In this document: positions 17,852 through 27,373 of the stretch, one piece after another | How positions within the stretch are numbered: position 1 is the first letter of the stretch | How the letters are laid out: every line of letters begins with the position of its first letter | Assembly: GCA_026129095.1 (NCBI GenBank) | Contig: JAHCIT010000008.1 | Span: 1-64,000, forward strand | Length of the DNA: 64,000 nucleotides | DNA from: Deltaproteobacteria bacterium | GTDB lineage: Bacteria; JAGRBM01; JAHCIT01 | Direction of reading: 5' to 3' | Program-made: the position numbers and the translations under genes | Notes under the pieces: generated by a model | The model's input: the letters and a program-made list of their open reading frames with translations, nothing else | What the model was told of the DNA's origin: nothing | The model's database searches: none

Positions 17852-19194
17852 AAACGTCCCACCTCCGCTTCAAAGACTTCGCCACGGTGGGCATAGTTCC
17901 TGAACTGGTCGAAGCTGGCGCAGGCCGGCGCCAGAAGAACCGTATCGCCCGGCACGGCGGCTCCGTGGGCAAGGCGCACCGCCTCGGGAAGGGTCTCTGC
18001 GGTTTCAACCGGGACGACACCGCCCAGTTCGGCGGCCAGCCGGTCCCGCGAGGAACCAAAAGCGATCACCCGGCTGACGATGCTGCCCAGCTTGCGGCGG
18101 ACCGGTTCGTAGCTGCCGCCCTTTTCCACGCCGCCCACAAGGAGGATCACGTTCCCGGCAAAGCCTTCCAGCGCACGGACCGTGGCCCCGACGTTCGTGG
18201 CCTTGGAGTCGTTGTAGTAGGCGGCGCCATTCAGTTCCCGTACCAGCACGCAGCGGTGGGGCAGCCCCCGGAACCCCTGCACGACGGAACGGATGGCGGT
18301 CCAGTCCGCGCCCATGAGGCGGGCCGCCAGGATCGCGGCGGCCAGGTTCTCGCGGTTGTGGAGTCCCTTCAGCGGCGAACGGGCGAGGTCGATATCCTCG
18401 GTCACGCCATCAACGCAGTAGCGGGCAAGCGTTCCGTGAAGCCTGATCCCGTCGCCCGGCAGCTCGCGGCCGTTGGCCGAGAACCACAGCCGCCGCGCAC
18501 GAATGGACGACGCTCCCTTTACCACGGCGCTGTCGTCGGCCGACAGCACTGCCCAGTCGCTCTCGCCCATCGCCCGGAACAGGCGCAGCTTGGCGGCGGC
18601 GTAGTCATCAAACGACGGATAGCGGTCCAGATGATCCTCGGTAATGTTGAGAAGGACCGCCACCTTCGGACAGAACTTCTCGACGGTTTCGCACTGGTAG
18701 GAGGAAACCTCCAGCACGATGGCATCCAGCTTCTGCCCGGCCGCCTCGAACACCGGCGTGCCGAGGTTTCCGCCCATGAAAATCCGCCTGCCGGACGCCT
18801 TCAGCATCTCGCCGACGAGCGTCGTCGTGGTGGACTTGCCGTTGGTCCCGGTGATGGCGACGACGGGGCCCTCCAGGGCGGGCCAGGCGAACTCGATGTC
18901 ACCCACGAGGCGAAGTCCACGGGCGGCGGCCTGCCGCAGCGGATCGCTCATGAGCGGGACGCCGGGACTCACCATGACCCCATCGAGCCCCTCGAAGAAG
19001 GCCGGCGGGTGGCCGCCAAGGAACAGGTCCACGCCGGACCGCCGGAGTTCAGCATCGGTATCCGCTTCCAGTGATGGCCGCGTGTCGGAGGCCCGCACGC
19101 GGGCGCCTCCGGCGCGCAGGTAACGGCAGGCCGAGAGGCCGGTCTTGCCGAGCCCCACGACTCCGATCACCTGTCCTTCGTACCGTCCGTGCAT
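17848..19194 (-). CDS. murD: MurD, UDP-N-acetylmuramoyl-L-alanine--D-glutamate ligase
   Basis: 448 aa. The first domain starts with GVVGLGKTGLS, typical of MurD. The ATPase motif GTNGKST is at 116-122, followed by GGNLGTP and the ENLAAA segment. It adds D-glutamate to UDP-MurNAc-L-Ala. It overlaps ftsW by four bases and lies 13 bases after mraY. Confidence 0.97.
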   Translation of the reverse strand: MHGRYEGQVIGVVGLGKTGLSACRYLRAGGARVRASDTRPSLEADTDAELRRSGVDLFLGGHPPAFFEGLDGVMVSPGVPLMSDPLRQAAARGLRLVGDIEFAWPALEGPVVAITGTNGKSTTTTLVGEMLKASGRRIFMGGNLGTPVFEAAGQKLDAIVLEVSSYQCETVEKFCPKVAVLLNITEDHLDRYPSFDDYAAAKLRLFRAMGESDWAVLSADDSAVVKGASSIRARRLWFSANGRELPGDGIRLHGTLARYCVDGVTEDIDLARSPLKGLHNRENLAAAILAARLMGADWTAIRSVVQGFRGLPHRCVLVRELNGAAYYNDSKATNVGATVRALEGFAGNVILLVGGVEKGGSYEPVRRKLGSIVSRVIAFGSSRDRLAAELGGVVPVETAETLPEAVRLAHGAAVPGDTVLLAPACASFDQFRNYAHRGEVFEAEVGRL

Positions 19195-19207
19195 GAAAAC
19201 CTGCCTG

Positions 19208-20284
19208 CTACCTCAGCTTCAGCGTCGAGAAACTCACGAGCGCCAGGATGATGGAGATGATCCAGAACCGCACGGTCACGCGGGTTTCGGGCCATCCCAC
19301 CTGTTCAAAGTGGTGGTGAAGCGGGGCCATGCGGAAAATCCGCCTGCCCCCGCTCAGCTTGTACCAGGAGACCTGCATCATCACCGACACCGTTTCGATC
19401 ACGAACACGCCGCCCACGATGACGAGGAGGAACTCATGCTTGGCCAGCACGGCGATGCTGCCGATGAGCGCACCCAGGGCCAGTGCCCCCACGTCGCCCA
19501 TGAACACCAGCGCCGGGTGGCAGTTGAACCACAGGAAGGCGAGGCCGGCACCGGCCGCCGCCGATCCGATCACGGCCAGTTCCCCGGCTCCCGGCACGAA
19601 GGGCAGCTGGAGGTAGTCGGCGATCTTCTGGTGGCCGGTGAGATACGCCAGCACGGCGTAAGCCGCCGAGCAGATGATGATGGGGCCGATGGCGAGCCCG
19701 TCGAGGCCGTCCGTCAGGTTCACGGCGTTGGCCGCGCCCACGATGACGAACATGGCGAGGAACACGTAAAAGGCCCCGATGTCCGGCGTGAATTCCTTGA
19801 TGAACGGAACCGACAGCTCGGTGGAGATGCCCCGGGTCCAGACCCAGTAGCCAACCGTGCCCGCGATCAGGAACTCGCAGAGGAGCCGGAGTTTCCCCGA
19901 CAGCCCCTTGGTGTTCTTCTTCGTGATCTTGAGCCAGTCGTCGTAGAAGCCGATCACGCCGAAGCCGGTCATCGTGAACATGACCACCCACATCTTCTCG
20001 GAGTTGAGGCGGCTCCAGAGCAGCACGGAGACGAGGATCGACCCCAGGATGAGCACGCCACCCATCGTCGGCGTGCCTTGCTTGGCCATGTGCGTCTGGG
20101 GACCGTCGGTGCGGATCTGCTGGCCGTACTTGAGCTCGCGCAGCTTGCCGATCACCCACGGACCCAGCAGGACGCCCAGCAGGAACGCCGTCACGGCAGC
20201 CCCGAGCGACCGGAACGTGATGTACCGGAACACGTTGAAGGCGAAAAACTGGTCCGCCATCGGATAGAGCAGCCAGTAGAGCAT
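19208..20284 (-). CDS. mraY: MraY, phospho-MurNAc-pentapeptide translocase
   Basis: 358 aa, about ten membrane helices. It joins UDP-MurNAc-pentapeptide to undecaprenyl phosphate, forming lipid I. Conserved active-site loops are present: GTPTMGG, the aspartate pair region LTDGLDGLA, the FMGDVGALALG loop (usually MGDTGSLALG) and the histidine motif PLHHHFE. The Thr-Gly-Ser to Val-Gly-Ala change in the third loop is mild and keeps the catalytic Asp. The gene abuts murF directly. Confidence 0.97.
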   Translation of the reverse strand: MLYWLLYPMADQFFAFNVFRYITFRSLGAAVTAFLLGVLLGPWVIGKLRELKYGQQIRTDGPQTHMAKQGTPTMGGVLILGSILVSVLLWSRLNSEKMWVVMFTMTGFGVIGFYDDWLKITKKNTKGLSGKLRLLCEFLIAGTVGYWVWTRGISTELSVPFIKEFTPDIGAFYVFLAMFVIVGAANAVNLTDGLDGLAIGPIIICSAAYAVLAYLTGHQKIADYLQLPFVPGAGELAVIGSAAAGAGLAFLWFNCHPALVFMGDVGALALGALIGSIAVLAKHEFLLVIVGGVFVIETVSVMMQVSWYKLSGGRRIFRMAPLHHHFEQVGWPETRVTVRFWIISIILALVSFSTLKLR

Positions 20285-21715
20285 CTAGTGTGTCTCTCCT
20301 CCGGCGCGGCCGGTGAGCCGCGCCTCCAGCGGTCCCGCAACCGCTTCCATGCGGGAGCCCCGCGAACCCTTGACGAGAATCCGCTCACCGCCCGCGAGGG
20401 CGGGTTCCAGGGCCGCCAGCAGGGACGCATGGGAATCGAACGCTTCCGCCACCGCCGCACCGCCGTCGCGGGCGCCATCGGCGATCCGGCGTCCGCCCGC
20501 GCCATAGGCATACACCGCCTGGAATCCGTGCCGGGCCGCGGACCCGCCGGTCTCGTAGTGGAGCCGGCCGGAATCCACGCCCAGTTCCTTCATCTCGCCC
20601 AGCACGGCAACGAGCCGGCCCGTTCCCGGCAGAGCCGCGACCGAGGCCATCGCCGCTTCCATCGAGGCGGGGTTCGCGTTGTAGCAGTCGATGAACAGGC
20701 GCGTGCCGTCAGTGCCCCGGACCAGCCTTCCGCGCAGGGCGGCCGGTTCGGCCGACTCCAGCCCGGCGGAAACCGCTTCGGCCGGAATACCGAGCGCCAG
20801 CGCCAGCGCCGAGGCGGCGAGCGCGTTCATCAGGTTGTGGCGGCCCACAAGAGGGAAGCGGAGTTCGATACTCTCGCCGCCGTAGCGGAGCGTGAACTGC
20901 TGCACGCCGTCGCCGCCATCCCTGATGCCGGTGGCTGTCACGTCAGCGGCGCCTTCCAGTCCGAAGCTGACCTTGCGGCCCCGGTAGCCTTCAGCCATGC
21001 GGACGCAGAAGGGATCGTCCACGTTCACGACGAAAAATCCGTCTGGCGGCAGGTGGGCGATGATCTCTCCCTCGGCCTTCGCCACGCCTTCGATGGACCC
21101 AAGGCCTTCCAGATGCTCGGGGCCGATATTGGTCATCAGCGCGCCCGACGGCCGGACAAGCCCTGCCAGCCGGTCGATCTCGCCAAAATGGTTCATTCCG
21201 AGTTCCAGCACGGCGAACTGGTGGTACGGCTCCAGCCGGAGCAGCGTGAGCGGGACGCCGAGGTCGTTGTTGAACGAGCCGTGGGTATGGAGCGACGGCG
21301 CGACGGCCCGGCAGACAGCCCCGGCAAGATTCTTGGTCGTGGTCTTGCCGTTGGAACCGCACACGGCCACGACGGTTCCTCCGAACGAGGCACGCCGCGC
21401 CGCCGCGAGCTGCCACAGCGCGGCCCGGGGGTCGGGAACCACGATCGCACCCACATGGCCGAGCTTTTCCAGTGGGGCGAGATCCGGCAGGCCGCCAGCG
21501 GAGCCGTCCAGCACCACCGCCGGAGCGCCCAGCGCTGCCGCCTGCGTCACGAACCGGTGGCCGTGCGCCTTTTCTCCCGGCAGGGCCAGGAACAGCTCGC
21601 CCGGAACGATCGAGCGGGTATCGATGGAGGCGCCCGAAATGGACCGGCCCGTCGGGATGATTACATCCCCGCCGGTGATCCTCACCATTTCCTCGAATCC
21701 GAGGAACGGCATCAT
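20285..21715 (-). CDS. murF: MurF, UDP-MurNAc-tripeptide--D-alanyl-D-alanine ligase
   Basis: 476 aa. Motifs in order are DTRSIVPGELFLALPGE in the N-terminal domain, the ATPase loop GSNGKTTTKN (120-129), the LELGMNHFGEI substrate segment and DCYNANPASM. It adds the D-Ala-D-Ala made by Ddl. Its start overlaps the murE stop by four bases. The C-terminal domain is rich in alanine and glycine but of normal length. Confidence 0.97.
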   Translation of the reverse strand: MMPFLGFEEMVRITGGDVIIPTGRSISGASIDTRSIVPGELFLALPGEKAHGHRFVTQAAALGAPAVVLDGSAGGLPDLAPLEKLGHVGAIVVPDPRAALWQLAAARRASFGGTVVAVCGSNGKTTTKNLAGAVCRAVAPSLHTHGSFNNDLGVPLTLLRLEPYHQFAVLELGMNHFGEIDRLAGLVRPSGALMTNIGPEHLEGLGSIEGVAKAEGEIIAHLPPDGFFVVNVDDPFCVRMAEGYRGRKVSFGLEGAADVTATGIRDGGDGVQQFTLRYGGESIELRFPLVGRHNLMNALAASALALALGIPAEAVSAGLESAEPAALRGRLVRGTDGTRLFIDCYNANPASMEAAMASVAALPGTGRLVAVLGEMKELGVDSGRLHYETGGSAARHGFQAVYAYGAGGRRIADGARDGGAAVAEAFDSHASLLAALEPALAGGERILVKGSRGSRMEAVAGPLEARLTGRAGGETH

Positions 21716-23262
21716 GACCTTCCCTCCCGTTTCGAACGGAGGGCAAGCGCCGCTTCCAGCCGGTCATCGAAAGGCCGTTTTTCCGTGCCGATGATCTGGC
21801 AGGTTTCGTGCCCCTTGCCCGCAATCAGCACGATGTCTCCGGGCCGGGCGCGGCGGACGGCCTCCCCGATGGCTGCCTGCCGGTCGGCGATACGCACGTA
21901 ACCCCTTGTCATGCCGCCGGACGCGGCCGGGAAATTCTCCGCCGCAAAACCGGCCTCGCAGGCATCCAGTATCCGCTCCGGGTCTTCGGTCCTCGGATTG
22001 TCGGAGGTGAGCACCACCAGATCGCTGTACCGGGCGGCGGCGGCGGCCATCTCCGGACGCTTGGTGGCGTCGCGGTCGCCGCCGCAGCCGAACACCGTGA
22101 TGAGCCTTCCCCCGGCGAGCGGCCTGAGCGTGACGAGGACTTTCTCCAGCGCGTCGGGCGTGTGGGCGTAATCGACGAGAACCTCGAAACCGGCGCCGCC
22201 GTCCACCCGCTCCAGCCGTCCGGGTGGCGGCGGGGCCAGTTCCAGCCCCCGGATCACCGTCTCCGGCGGGATGTCCATGCCAATCCCCGCCGCCAGCGCG
22301 CCAAGGAGGTTCGACAGGTTGTAGGCACCCAGAAGCCGCGACCTCAGCTCCAGCTTTCCGGCGGGAGTTATGACGGACGCCCGGATGCCGGAAGCGGACA
22401 GCTCATAGCTTTCGGCCCATACCTGCGCGCCCGTACCGGCCTCGCACGAATAGAGCAGCACCCGCTCCACCTCCGCCGGGACCATTCCCGCCAGGCGGCG
22501 GCCATAGGGGTCGTCCAGATTGATGACGGCGGTGCGCGGCCGTTTCACCGACTGGACGAGCAGCCGTGTGAACATCGCCGCCTTGGCGGCGAAATACCGA
22601 TCCATGCCGCCGTGGTAGTCGAGATGGTCGCGGGTGAGGTTGGTGAAGACCGCGCAGTCCAGGTCGAGCCCGTCGGCCCGCCACTGGTCGATGGCATGGG
22701 AGGATATCTCGATCGAGAGCGACCGCGCACCGGCTTTCACCGCCGAGGCGAGCAGCCCCTGGAGGGCCGCCGCCCCCGGTGTCGTCTGCGCCGATTCGGC
22801 CGCATGGCCGGGCCAGCGGGTTCCAACCGTACCGACCAGGGCGGGCGCGAGATCCGCCACCTGGAATACCGACTCCAGAAGGAACGCCGTCGTCGTCTTG
22901 CCGTTGGTGCCGGTAACGCCCGCCGAGCGGAGACTCCGGCCCGGATACCCGCTGATGGCGGCGGCGGCGGGACCGGCAAGCTCGCGGGTATTCCGGGCCA
23001 GCAGTACGGCGCGATCCGGGAACGCCGCGGCAAGGGATCCGGCCACATCCGTCCGGTCAAGAAGCACGCCAGTGGCCCCCTGCCCGAGCGCGGCGGCGGC
23101 CCAGTCGTGGCCGTCCATCCGGGCACCCTTCAGCGCGACGAAAAGCGAACCGGCGCGGGCGGCCCGGTGATCGTCCACGCACGAGACGAGTTCGGCCGAA
23201 CCGTCGCAGCGGCTGGCCAGTTCGATTCCATTGAGAGAGGTCAGGAGCACTTCAAGCCTCAC
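21712..23262 (-). CDS. murE: MurE, UDP-MurNAc-L-Ala-D-Glu--2,6-diaminopimelate ligase
   Basis: 516 aa from a GTG at 23262. I prefer this start because GGAG lies about eight bases upstream; an in-frame GTG five codons earlier has no such site. The ATP loop is GTNGKTTTA at 117-125. The DNPRTEDP motif identifies an enzyme that adds meso-diaminopimelate rather than lysine, as expected for a Gram-negative cell wall. It follows ftsI with an 88-base gap and is coupled to murF. Confidence 0.96.
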   Translation of the reverse strand: MRLEVLLTSLNGIELASRCDGSAELVSCVDDHRAARAGSLFVALKGARMDGHDWAAAALGQGATGVLLDRTDVAGSLAAAFPDRAVLLARNTRELAGPAAAAISGYPGRSLRSAGVTGTNGKTTTAFLLESVFQVADLAPALVGTVGTRWPGHAAESAQTTPGAAALQGLLASAVKAGARSLSIEISSHAIDQWRADGLDLDCAVFTNLTRDHLDYHGGMDRYFAAKAAMFTRLLVQSVKRPRTAVINLDDPYGRRLAGMVPAEVERVLLYSCEAGTGAQVWAESYELSASGIRASVITPAGKLELRSRLLGAYNLSNLLGALAAGIGMDIPPETVIRGLELAPPPPGRLERVDGGAGFEVLVDYAHTPDALEKVLVTLRPLAGGRLITVFGCGGDRDATKRPEMAAAAARYSDLVVLTSDNPRTEDPERILDACEAGFAAENFPAASGGMTRGYVRIADRQAAIGEAVRRARPGDIVLIAGKGHETCQIIGTEKRPFDDRLEAALALRSKREGRS

Positions 23263-23351
23263 TCTGTCTCTCCACACGGCTCTTCAGGGTTTCTGGACCA
23301 CTGGCTCCCCAGCCACCGGTCCCCCCCAAAGGCCCTGGGCCACCCCTGCCT

Positions 23352-25343
23352 TCAGGGTGGCGGTTTCATCTCCACCGTCACTTTTCCAGCATGCTCCAGC
23401 GGCGTTCCCCAGGGAGGCTGCTGGCGCATGACTATTCCGGAACCCCGGATTTCAAATTCGACACTGTTCTGGCGGCCCCAGGCGATGAGACGCCGCTGGG
23501 TCATCCCGGTAAAGTCCGGGAGCCGGGGGCCGTATTCCTCTCCGGCGTCCGGTTCGTGAACGACCGGTTCGCGGCGGCGCGGAACGGCGCCGGACTCGCC
23601 CTCCCAGGAGGCGGGCACGACGCCGGCCTGCATTGCCAGCGCCCCCGCCACCGGAGCGGTCGGGGTCACGGCCATGAGCGAAAGGGTCTGCTCGGCGATG
23701 GCCCGGAAGACGGGCCCGGCGGTCTTGCCGCCGTACACGACACCCTTGGGCTCGTCGATCGAGACGAAGATGACCAGCTTCGGATCCCGGGAGGGAACGA
23801 AGCCGACGAACGATCCGATCCGGGCCTTGGCGGAATAACCGCGCCGGCTAATGTCGTGCTTCTGCGACGTGCCGGTCTTTCCGGCGATCGTGTAACCGGC
23901 GACGTTCGCCAGCGCACCGGTGCCGTCGGGCTCGACGACTGTTTCCAGCATCCGCGTCATCGTTTCGGCTGTCCTGGAACTGATCACCCGCTCCAGGTGC
24001 GGCGGCTGGCGGCCGACCACAATGCCTCCTGCCGGGTTTCGCACCGAGGCCAGCAGCCGGGGCCGGGGCAGCCGTCCGCCGTTGGCGATGGCGGCCATGG
24101 CGCGCGTCACCTGGAGCGGCGTCACCGAAATACCCTGTCCGAAGGCGATCGTCGCCCACTGCACATCGCGTATCTGCGACGTGGGCCCGAGTATTCCACG
24201 CTCTTCGCCCGGCAGGTCGATCTCCGACCGGACGCCGAAGCCGAACCGGCGCAGGTAGTCCAGATGCATTTCCTTGCCCAGTTTTTCCGCGATGCGGATC
24301 GAACCGATGTTGGAGCTGAACTTGAGCACGTCCGCCGCCGGGATCACCTCCCGCGGATGATCGTCCCTGAACACCACCCGGCGGGCGTATTCGAGCCGGC
24401 CATTCTCGCAGTCGATCAGCGTTGAAGGAGCAACAGCGCCTTCTTCCAGGGCGGCGGCGATCAGGAACGTCTTGAGGGTCGAGCCCGGCTCCCAGACGCT
24501 TCCAATGGCATCGTTGCGCCACCGCTCCTGCGGGTAGTCCCGGTACCGGTTGGGATCGAAACCGGGATAGCTGGCCATCGCCAGGATATCGCCGGTCCAC
24601 GGGTCCATGACGACAGCGGTACCGCCGATCGCCTCGTGCCGCCCGACCGCGGCCATCAGTTCGCGCTCGGCGATCTCCTGAATGCGGGCATCGATGGTAA
24701 TGTAGATGTTGTCACCGTCCGGCGACCGGTCGGGTTCACGTCCGCCGATGCGGAAAAAACGTCCGCGGGCGTCCCGTTCGCCGACGACTTCCCGGTCCCG
24801 GCCGCGAAGGATCGCGTCGGCGGCATACTCAATTCCCGCAAGCCCGTTGGAGTCGATGCCCGTGAAACCGAGGACCGGCCCCGCCAGCATCCCGTGGGGG
24901 TACGACCGCTTCGACTCTTCCACGAAATCGATGCCGGAAATCTCCAGCGCACGCACCCGGTCGGCTGTTTGCCGGTCCAGTTGCCGGGCGAGCCAGACGA
25001 AACTGCGCGAACCCGACAGCTTGTGGTGCAGTTCCCGCTCGTCCTGGCGGAGAATCTTCGCAAGCTGCTTTGCCACGGCTTTCGGGTTCTCGATCAGCTT
25101 CGGGTGTGCCCACAGGCTCTCGGCGGGGATACTGACGGCCAGTTCCGTCCCGTTGCTGGCGATGATGTTTCCGCGGGTGGCGGGGATGGTGATCCGGATC
25201 CGGTTCTGGGTCTGGGCCCAGCGCGGAAGCTGGTCGAACTGCTTGAGCTGGACGGAGGCGGCGCGGACGGCGAGCACCAGCGAGCCGAGCACGACCAGCG
25301 TGCCGGTCCAGATGAGACGGGTGCGCATCGCCTCCGGCGTCAT
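23352..25343 (-). CDS. ftsI: FtsI/PBP3-type transpeptidase with C-terminal PASTA domain
   Basis: 663 aa. One membrane helix lies near residues 11-30, then a pedestal domain, then the transpeptidase with STLK (288-291, nucleophile Ser288), SSN (343-345) and KTGT (489-492). After the catalytic domain, residues about 605-663 (beginning PDFTGM) look like a single PASTA domain, absent from E. coli FtsI but found in other lineages. It crosslinks septal peptidoglycan with FtsW. The start overlaps ftsL by four bases. Confidence 0.95.
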   Translation of the reverse strand: MTPEAMRTRLIWTGTLVVLGSLVLAVRAASVQLKQFDQLPRWAQTQNRIRITIPATRGNIIASNGTELAVSIPAESLWAHPKLIENPKAVAKQLAKILRQDERELHHKLSGSRSFVWLARQLDRQTADRVRALEISGIDFVEESKRSYPHGMLAGPVLGFTGIDSNGLAGIEYAADAILRGRDREVVGERDARGRFFRIGGREPDRSPDGDNIYITIDARIQEIAERELMAAVGRHEAIGGTAVVMDPWTGDILAMASYPGFDPNRYRDYPQERWRNDAIGSVWEPGSTLKTFLIAAALEEGAVAPSTLIDCENGRLEYARRVVFRDDHPREVIPAADVLKFSSNIGSIRIAEKLGKEMHLDYLRRFGFGVRSEIDLPGEERGILGPTSQIRDVQWATIAFGQGISVTPLQVTRAMAAIANGGRLPRPRLLASVRNPAGGIVVGRQPPHLERVISSRTAETMTRMLETVVEPDGTGALANVAGYTIAGKTGTSQKHDISRRGYSAKARIGSFVGFVPSRDPKLVIFVSIDEPKGVVYGGKTAGPVFRAIAEQTLSLMAVTPTAPVAGALAMQAGVVPASWEGESGAVPRRREPVVHEPDAGEEYGPRLPDFTGMTQRRLIAWGRQNSVEFEIRGSGIVMRQQPPWGTPLEHAGKVTVEMKPPP

Positions 25344-25705
25344 GGGCCGTTCCTCCCTGCAAACACCTTCCGCATGATCTCCGGGTTCACCTGAAGGAGC
25401 TGCGACGGGCTCCGGGTCACAAGGCCGAGCTGTGTGCGGGCGAACTTCTCGATACGGGCCGGGTTCTTGAGCGCCGACACTTCCGTGAGAAGCTCCCGCT
25501 CCCGCATCTCCAGTTCACGTTCCAGGCGGCGAAGCTCGCCCGTCTCCATCGCCGTGTGGACCAGTTCGGTCCGGGCCCAGGCATAGCCGACACCCAGTAC
25601 CAGCGTGAGCAGACACGGGCCGATGATGAGCAGGAGGCCAGGGCCATCGTGCGCGCGGCGCTGGAGCTGGACCGACCGGCTGGCGCTGATCGAAACGCTG
25701 GTCAT
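25340..25705 (-). CDS. ftsL: FtsL-like divisome protein
   Basis: 121 aa. The layout is a short basic cytoplasmic segment, one membrane helix at about 23-43, then a periplasmic coiled coil (ELRRLERELEMRERELLTEV region) and the ARTQLGLV motif common to FtsL proteins. Sequence conservation in this family is poor, so the call rests on topology and on position between rsmH and ftsI with four-base overlaps on both sides. FtsL with FtsB and FtsQ activates FtsWI. Confidence 0.88.
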   Translation of the reverse strand: MTSVSISASRSVQLQRRAHDGPGLLLIIGPCLLTLVLGVGYAWARTELVHTAMETGELRRLERELEMRERELLTEVSALKNPARIEKFARTQLGLVTRSPSQLLQVNPEIMRKVFAGRNGP

Positions 25706-26637
25706 GCGGCCCTCCGTTCCAGCACACGGAGCCGGGCGCTCCGGGCGCGGGGGTTGGATCCGGTTTCGGCATCCGACGGCGCGATATCGCGGAGCGTTTT
25801 CCAGCCGGCTTCCTTCACGATCTGGCCGGTCACGGGGTCTTTCTCCGGCGTGGACAGGGACCGGAAGGCGTTTTTCACCATGCGGTCTTCGGCCGAATGG
25901 AAGGTGATGACTGCCAGCCGTCCGCCGGGCGCGAGCCGGCCGGGAATATTCTCCAGCGCAGCGCGAAGGTTTCCCGCCTCGTCGTTCACGCGCATCCTGA
26001 GCGCCTGAAAGGTCTTCGTCGCCGGATGAATCCGCGCGCCCCGGCGGCCGCCCTTGCCTTCCTCGACAATGCGGGCGAGCTCGGCCGTGGTCGTGACCGG
26101 CCGGGCGGCAACAATGGCCCTGGCGACTCGGCGGCTCTCGGTTTCGCCGCCCAGATGAAACAGGGTGTCGGCGAGGGCCTTTTCGGGCAGGCCGTTCACA
26201 AGACCGGCCGCCGTGACGGCGAGGTCCGGGTCCAGGCGCATGTCGAGCGGTTCATCCCGCATGAACGACATCCCCTTTCCTTCCAGTTGCAGGCCGGACC
26301 AGCCGAGATCGAGCAGCACGCCATCCACGGCCCCGATTCCCATCCCGTCCAGAATCTCCGGGAGCCGGGCGAAGTTCCCGCGGCGGAGCGTGACGCGGGC
26401 GGCCAGCGGCCCCAGCCGCCCGCCGCCCGCCTCAATGGCTCCGGGGTCCACGTCGAGCGCGATCACGCGGCCCCCTTCCGGCAGGCGGCGCACCAGTTCC
26501 CGCGAGTGCCCGCCTGCTCCGAACGTGCCGTCCACATAGAGACCGCCACGCTCCGGCATGAGGGCCGAGACAGCCTCGTCGAGCAGGACACTCCGGTGCC
26601 CGCTGGCGTTCTCCATGTCATCATGCCGTTCCACCAC
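25702..26637 (-). CDS. rsmH: RsmH (MraW), 16S rRNA (cytosine-1402-N4)-methyltransferase
   Basis: 311 aa from a GTG, or 304 aa from the ATG at 26616 (MENASGHRSVLLDEAV), which resembles other family N-termini better; neither has a strong ribosome site. The SAM motif is DGTFGAGGHS. Other family blocks are DGVLLDLGWSGLQL, the SFMRDEPLDMR region, and VITFHSAEDRMVK. RsmH methylates C1402 in the ribosomal P site. It is the second gene of the dcw cluster, as in most bacteria. Confidence 0.95.
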   Translation of the reverse strand: MVERHDDMENASGHRSVLLDEAVSALMPERGGLYVDGTFGAGGHSRELVRRLPEGGRVIALDVDPGAIEAGGGRLGPLAARVTLRRGNFARLPEILDGMGIGAVDGVLLDLGWSGLQLEGKGMSFMRDEPLDMRLDPDLAVTAAGLVNGLPEKALADTLFHLGGETESRRVARAIVAARPVTTTAELARIVEEGKGGRRGARIHPATKTFQALRMRVNDEAGNLRAALENIPGRLAPGGRLAVITFHSAEDRMVKNAFRSLSTPEKDPVTGQIVKEAGWKTLRDIAPSDAETGSNPRARSARLRVLERRAA

Positions 26638-26670
26638 TTGCCCGTAATCTTCATTTCCCGGCCGCCCCGC

Positions 26671-27096
26671 TCATGCCTTGCCGTTCAGCGCGGCGGCCGC
26701 CTCGTACCGGTTCCATACTTCCGGATCCCACAGCTCGATCCGGTTCACGCTGCCGATCGCCACCAGCGAGGACGGCAGCGCCACCTGCCGGCGCACATCC
26801 TGCGGAATGAGCAGCCGCCACTGCTCGTCGAACTCGGCGTCCACGGCCCTGGCGGTGAGCAGCCGCAGTTTCATTCTTTCCTCGCCGCTCTCGATCACGT
26901 TCAGACGGTCGGCGAACTCCATCAGCTTCGGCGCATAAGCCGCATACGGGATCAGGTCGAGGCAGGGCATGTTCTGGTCGCGGACGATAAACACCTTCCG
27001 CTGCGGATCGCGCTCCAGGAAGCTGCTCCGCCAGCGGGACGGAAGGGCAATGCGGCCCTTGCCGTCCATGGTGATTTCGTGCTGACCCGTGAACAC
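26671..27096 (-). CDS. mraZ: MraZ, transcriptional regulator of the dcw cluster
   Basis: 141 aa from a GTG at 27096, which gives the standard start FTGQHEITMDGKGRIALP; the open frame extends 11 codons further without a match. Two SpoVT/AbrB-like halves are present, each with its DxxGR-like motif; the first is DGKGR, the second is degenerate near PQDVRR. MraZ forms a ring-shaped oligomer that binds repeats in front of its own gene and represses the cluster. Such repeats are present at 27175-27199. Some MraZ proteins activate instead. Confidence 0.95.
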   Translation of the reverse strand: MFTGQHEITMDGKGRIALPSRWRSSFLERDPQRKVFIVRDQNMPCLDLIPYAAYAPKLMEFADRLNVIESGEERMKLRLLTARAVDAEFDEQWRLLIPQDVRRQVALPSSLVAIGSVNRIELWDPEVWNRYEAAAALNGKA

Positions 27097-27174
27097 TGAC
27101 TGTCGACACCCTTCCCCTGAACTCCACAAGGGACTCCAGGCAGTTTCGAGCCAATGGGATACAGAGGGATTTTA

Positions 27175-27199
27175 TCCCACTTTATTCCACTTTTGTCCA
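27175..27199 (-). promoter_or_regulatory. Three MraZ-binding boxes (TGGRN-N5 repeats)
   Basis: Read on the minus strand, TGGAC, TGGAA and TGGGA occur at 27199-27195, 27189-27185 and 27179-27175, each separated by exactly five bases. This matches the known MraZ target of TGGGN units every 10 bp. The boxes begin at the last base of the -10 element and cover the probable transcription start, an arrangement suited to repression. Confidence 0.8.
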
Positions 27200-27227
27200 T
27201 TCTCTTCAACTTCGCCCCCGCTGTCAA
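27199..27227 (-). promoter_or_regulatory. Promoter of the dcw cluster (Pmra)
   Basis: On the minus strand a perfect -35, TTGACA (27227-27222), is followed after 17 bases by GAGAAT (27204-27199), four of six to the -10 consensus. Transcription should start near 27192, about 95 bases before the mraZ GTG. The adjacent 27230-27373 stretch is AT-rich and holds no gene. Confidence 0.72.
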
Positions 27228-27373
27228 GAATTCCCTTAAGTATTTCAGATAGTTATGCATAGAAACGACAACCTTACAGAAACCGAAAGCAACCATATAC
27301 TGGGCTTATATATGCCGTAAACCACAAATTATAGTGGCCAAATATGAAGCAGGAATGAGCGCGTTATGGAGAT

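Noticed and set aside
19145-21901. Plus-strand open frame of 918 codons opposite mraY and murF
   Set aside because: Same reason: shadow of conserved minus-strand genes, His/Arg-rich and with no domain signature.
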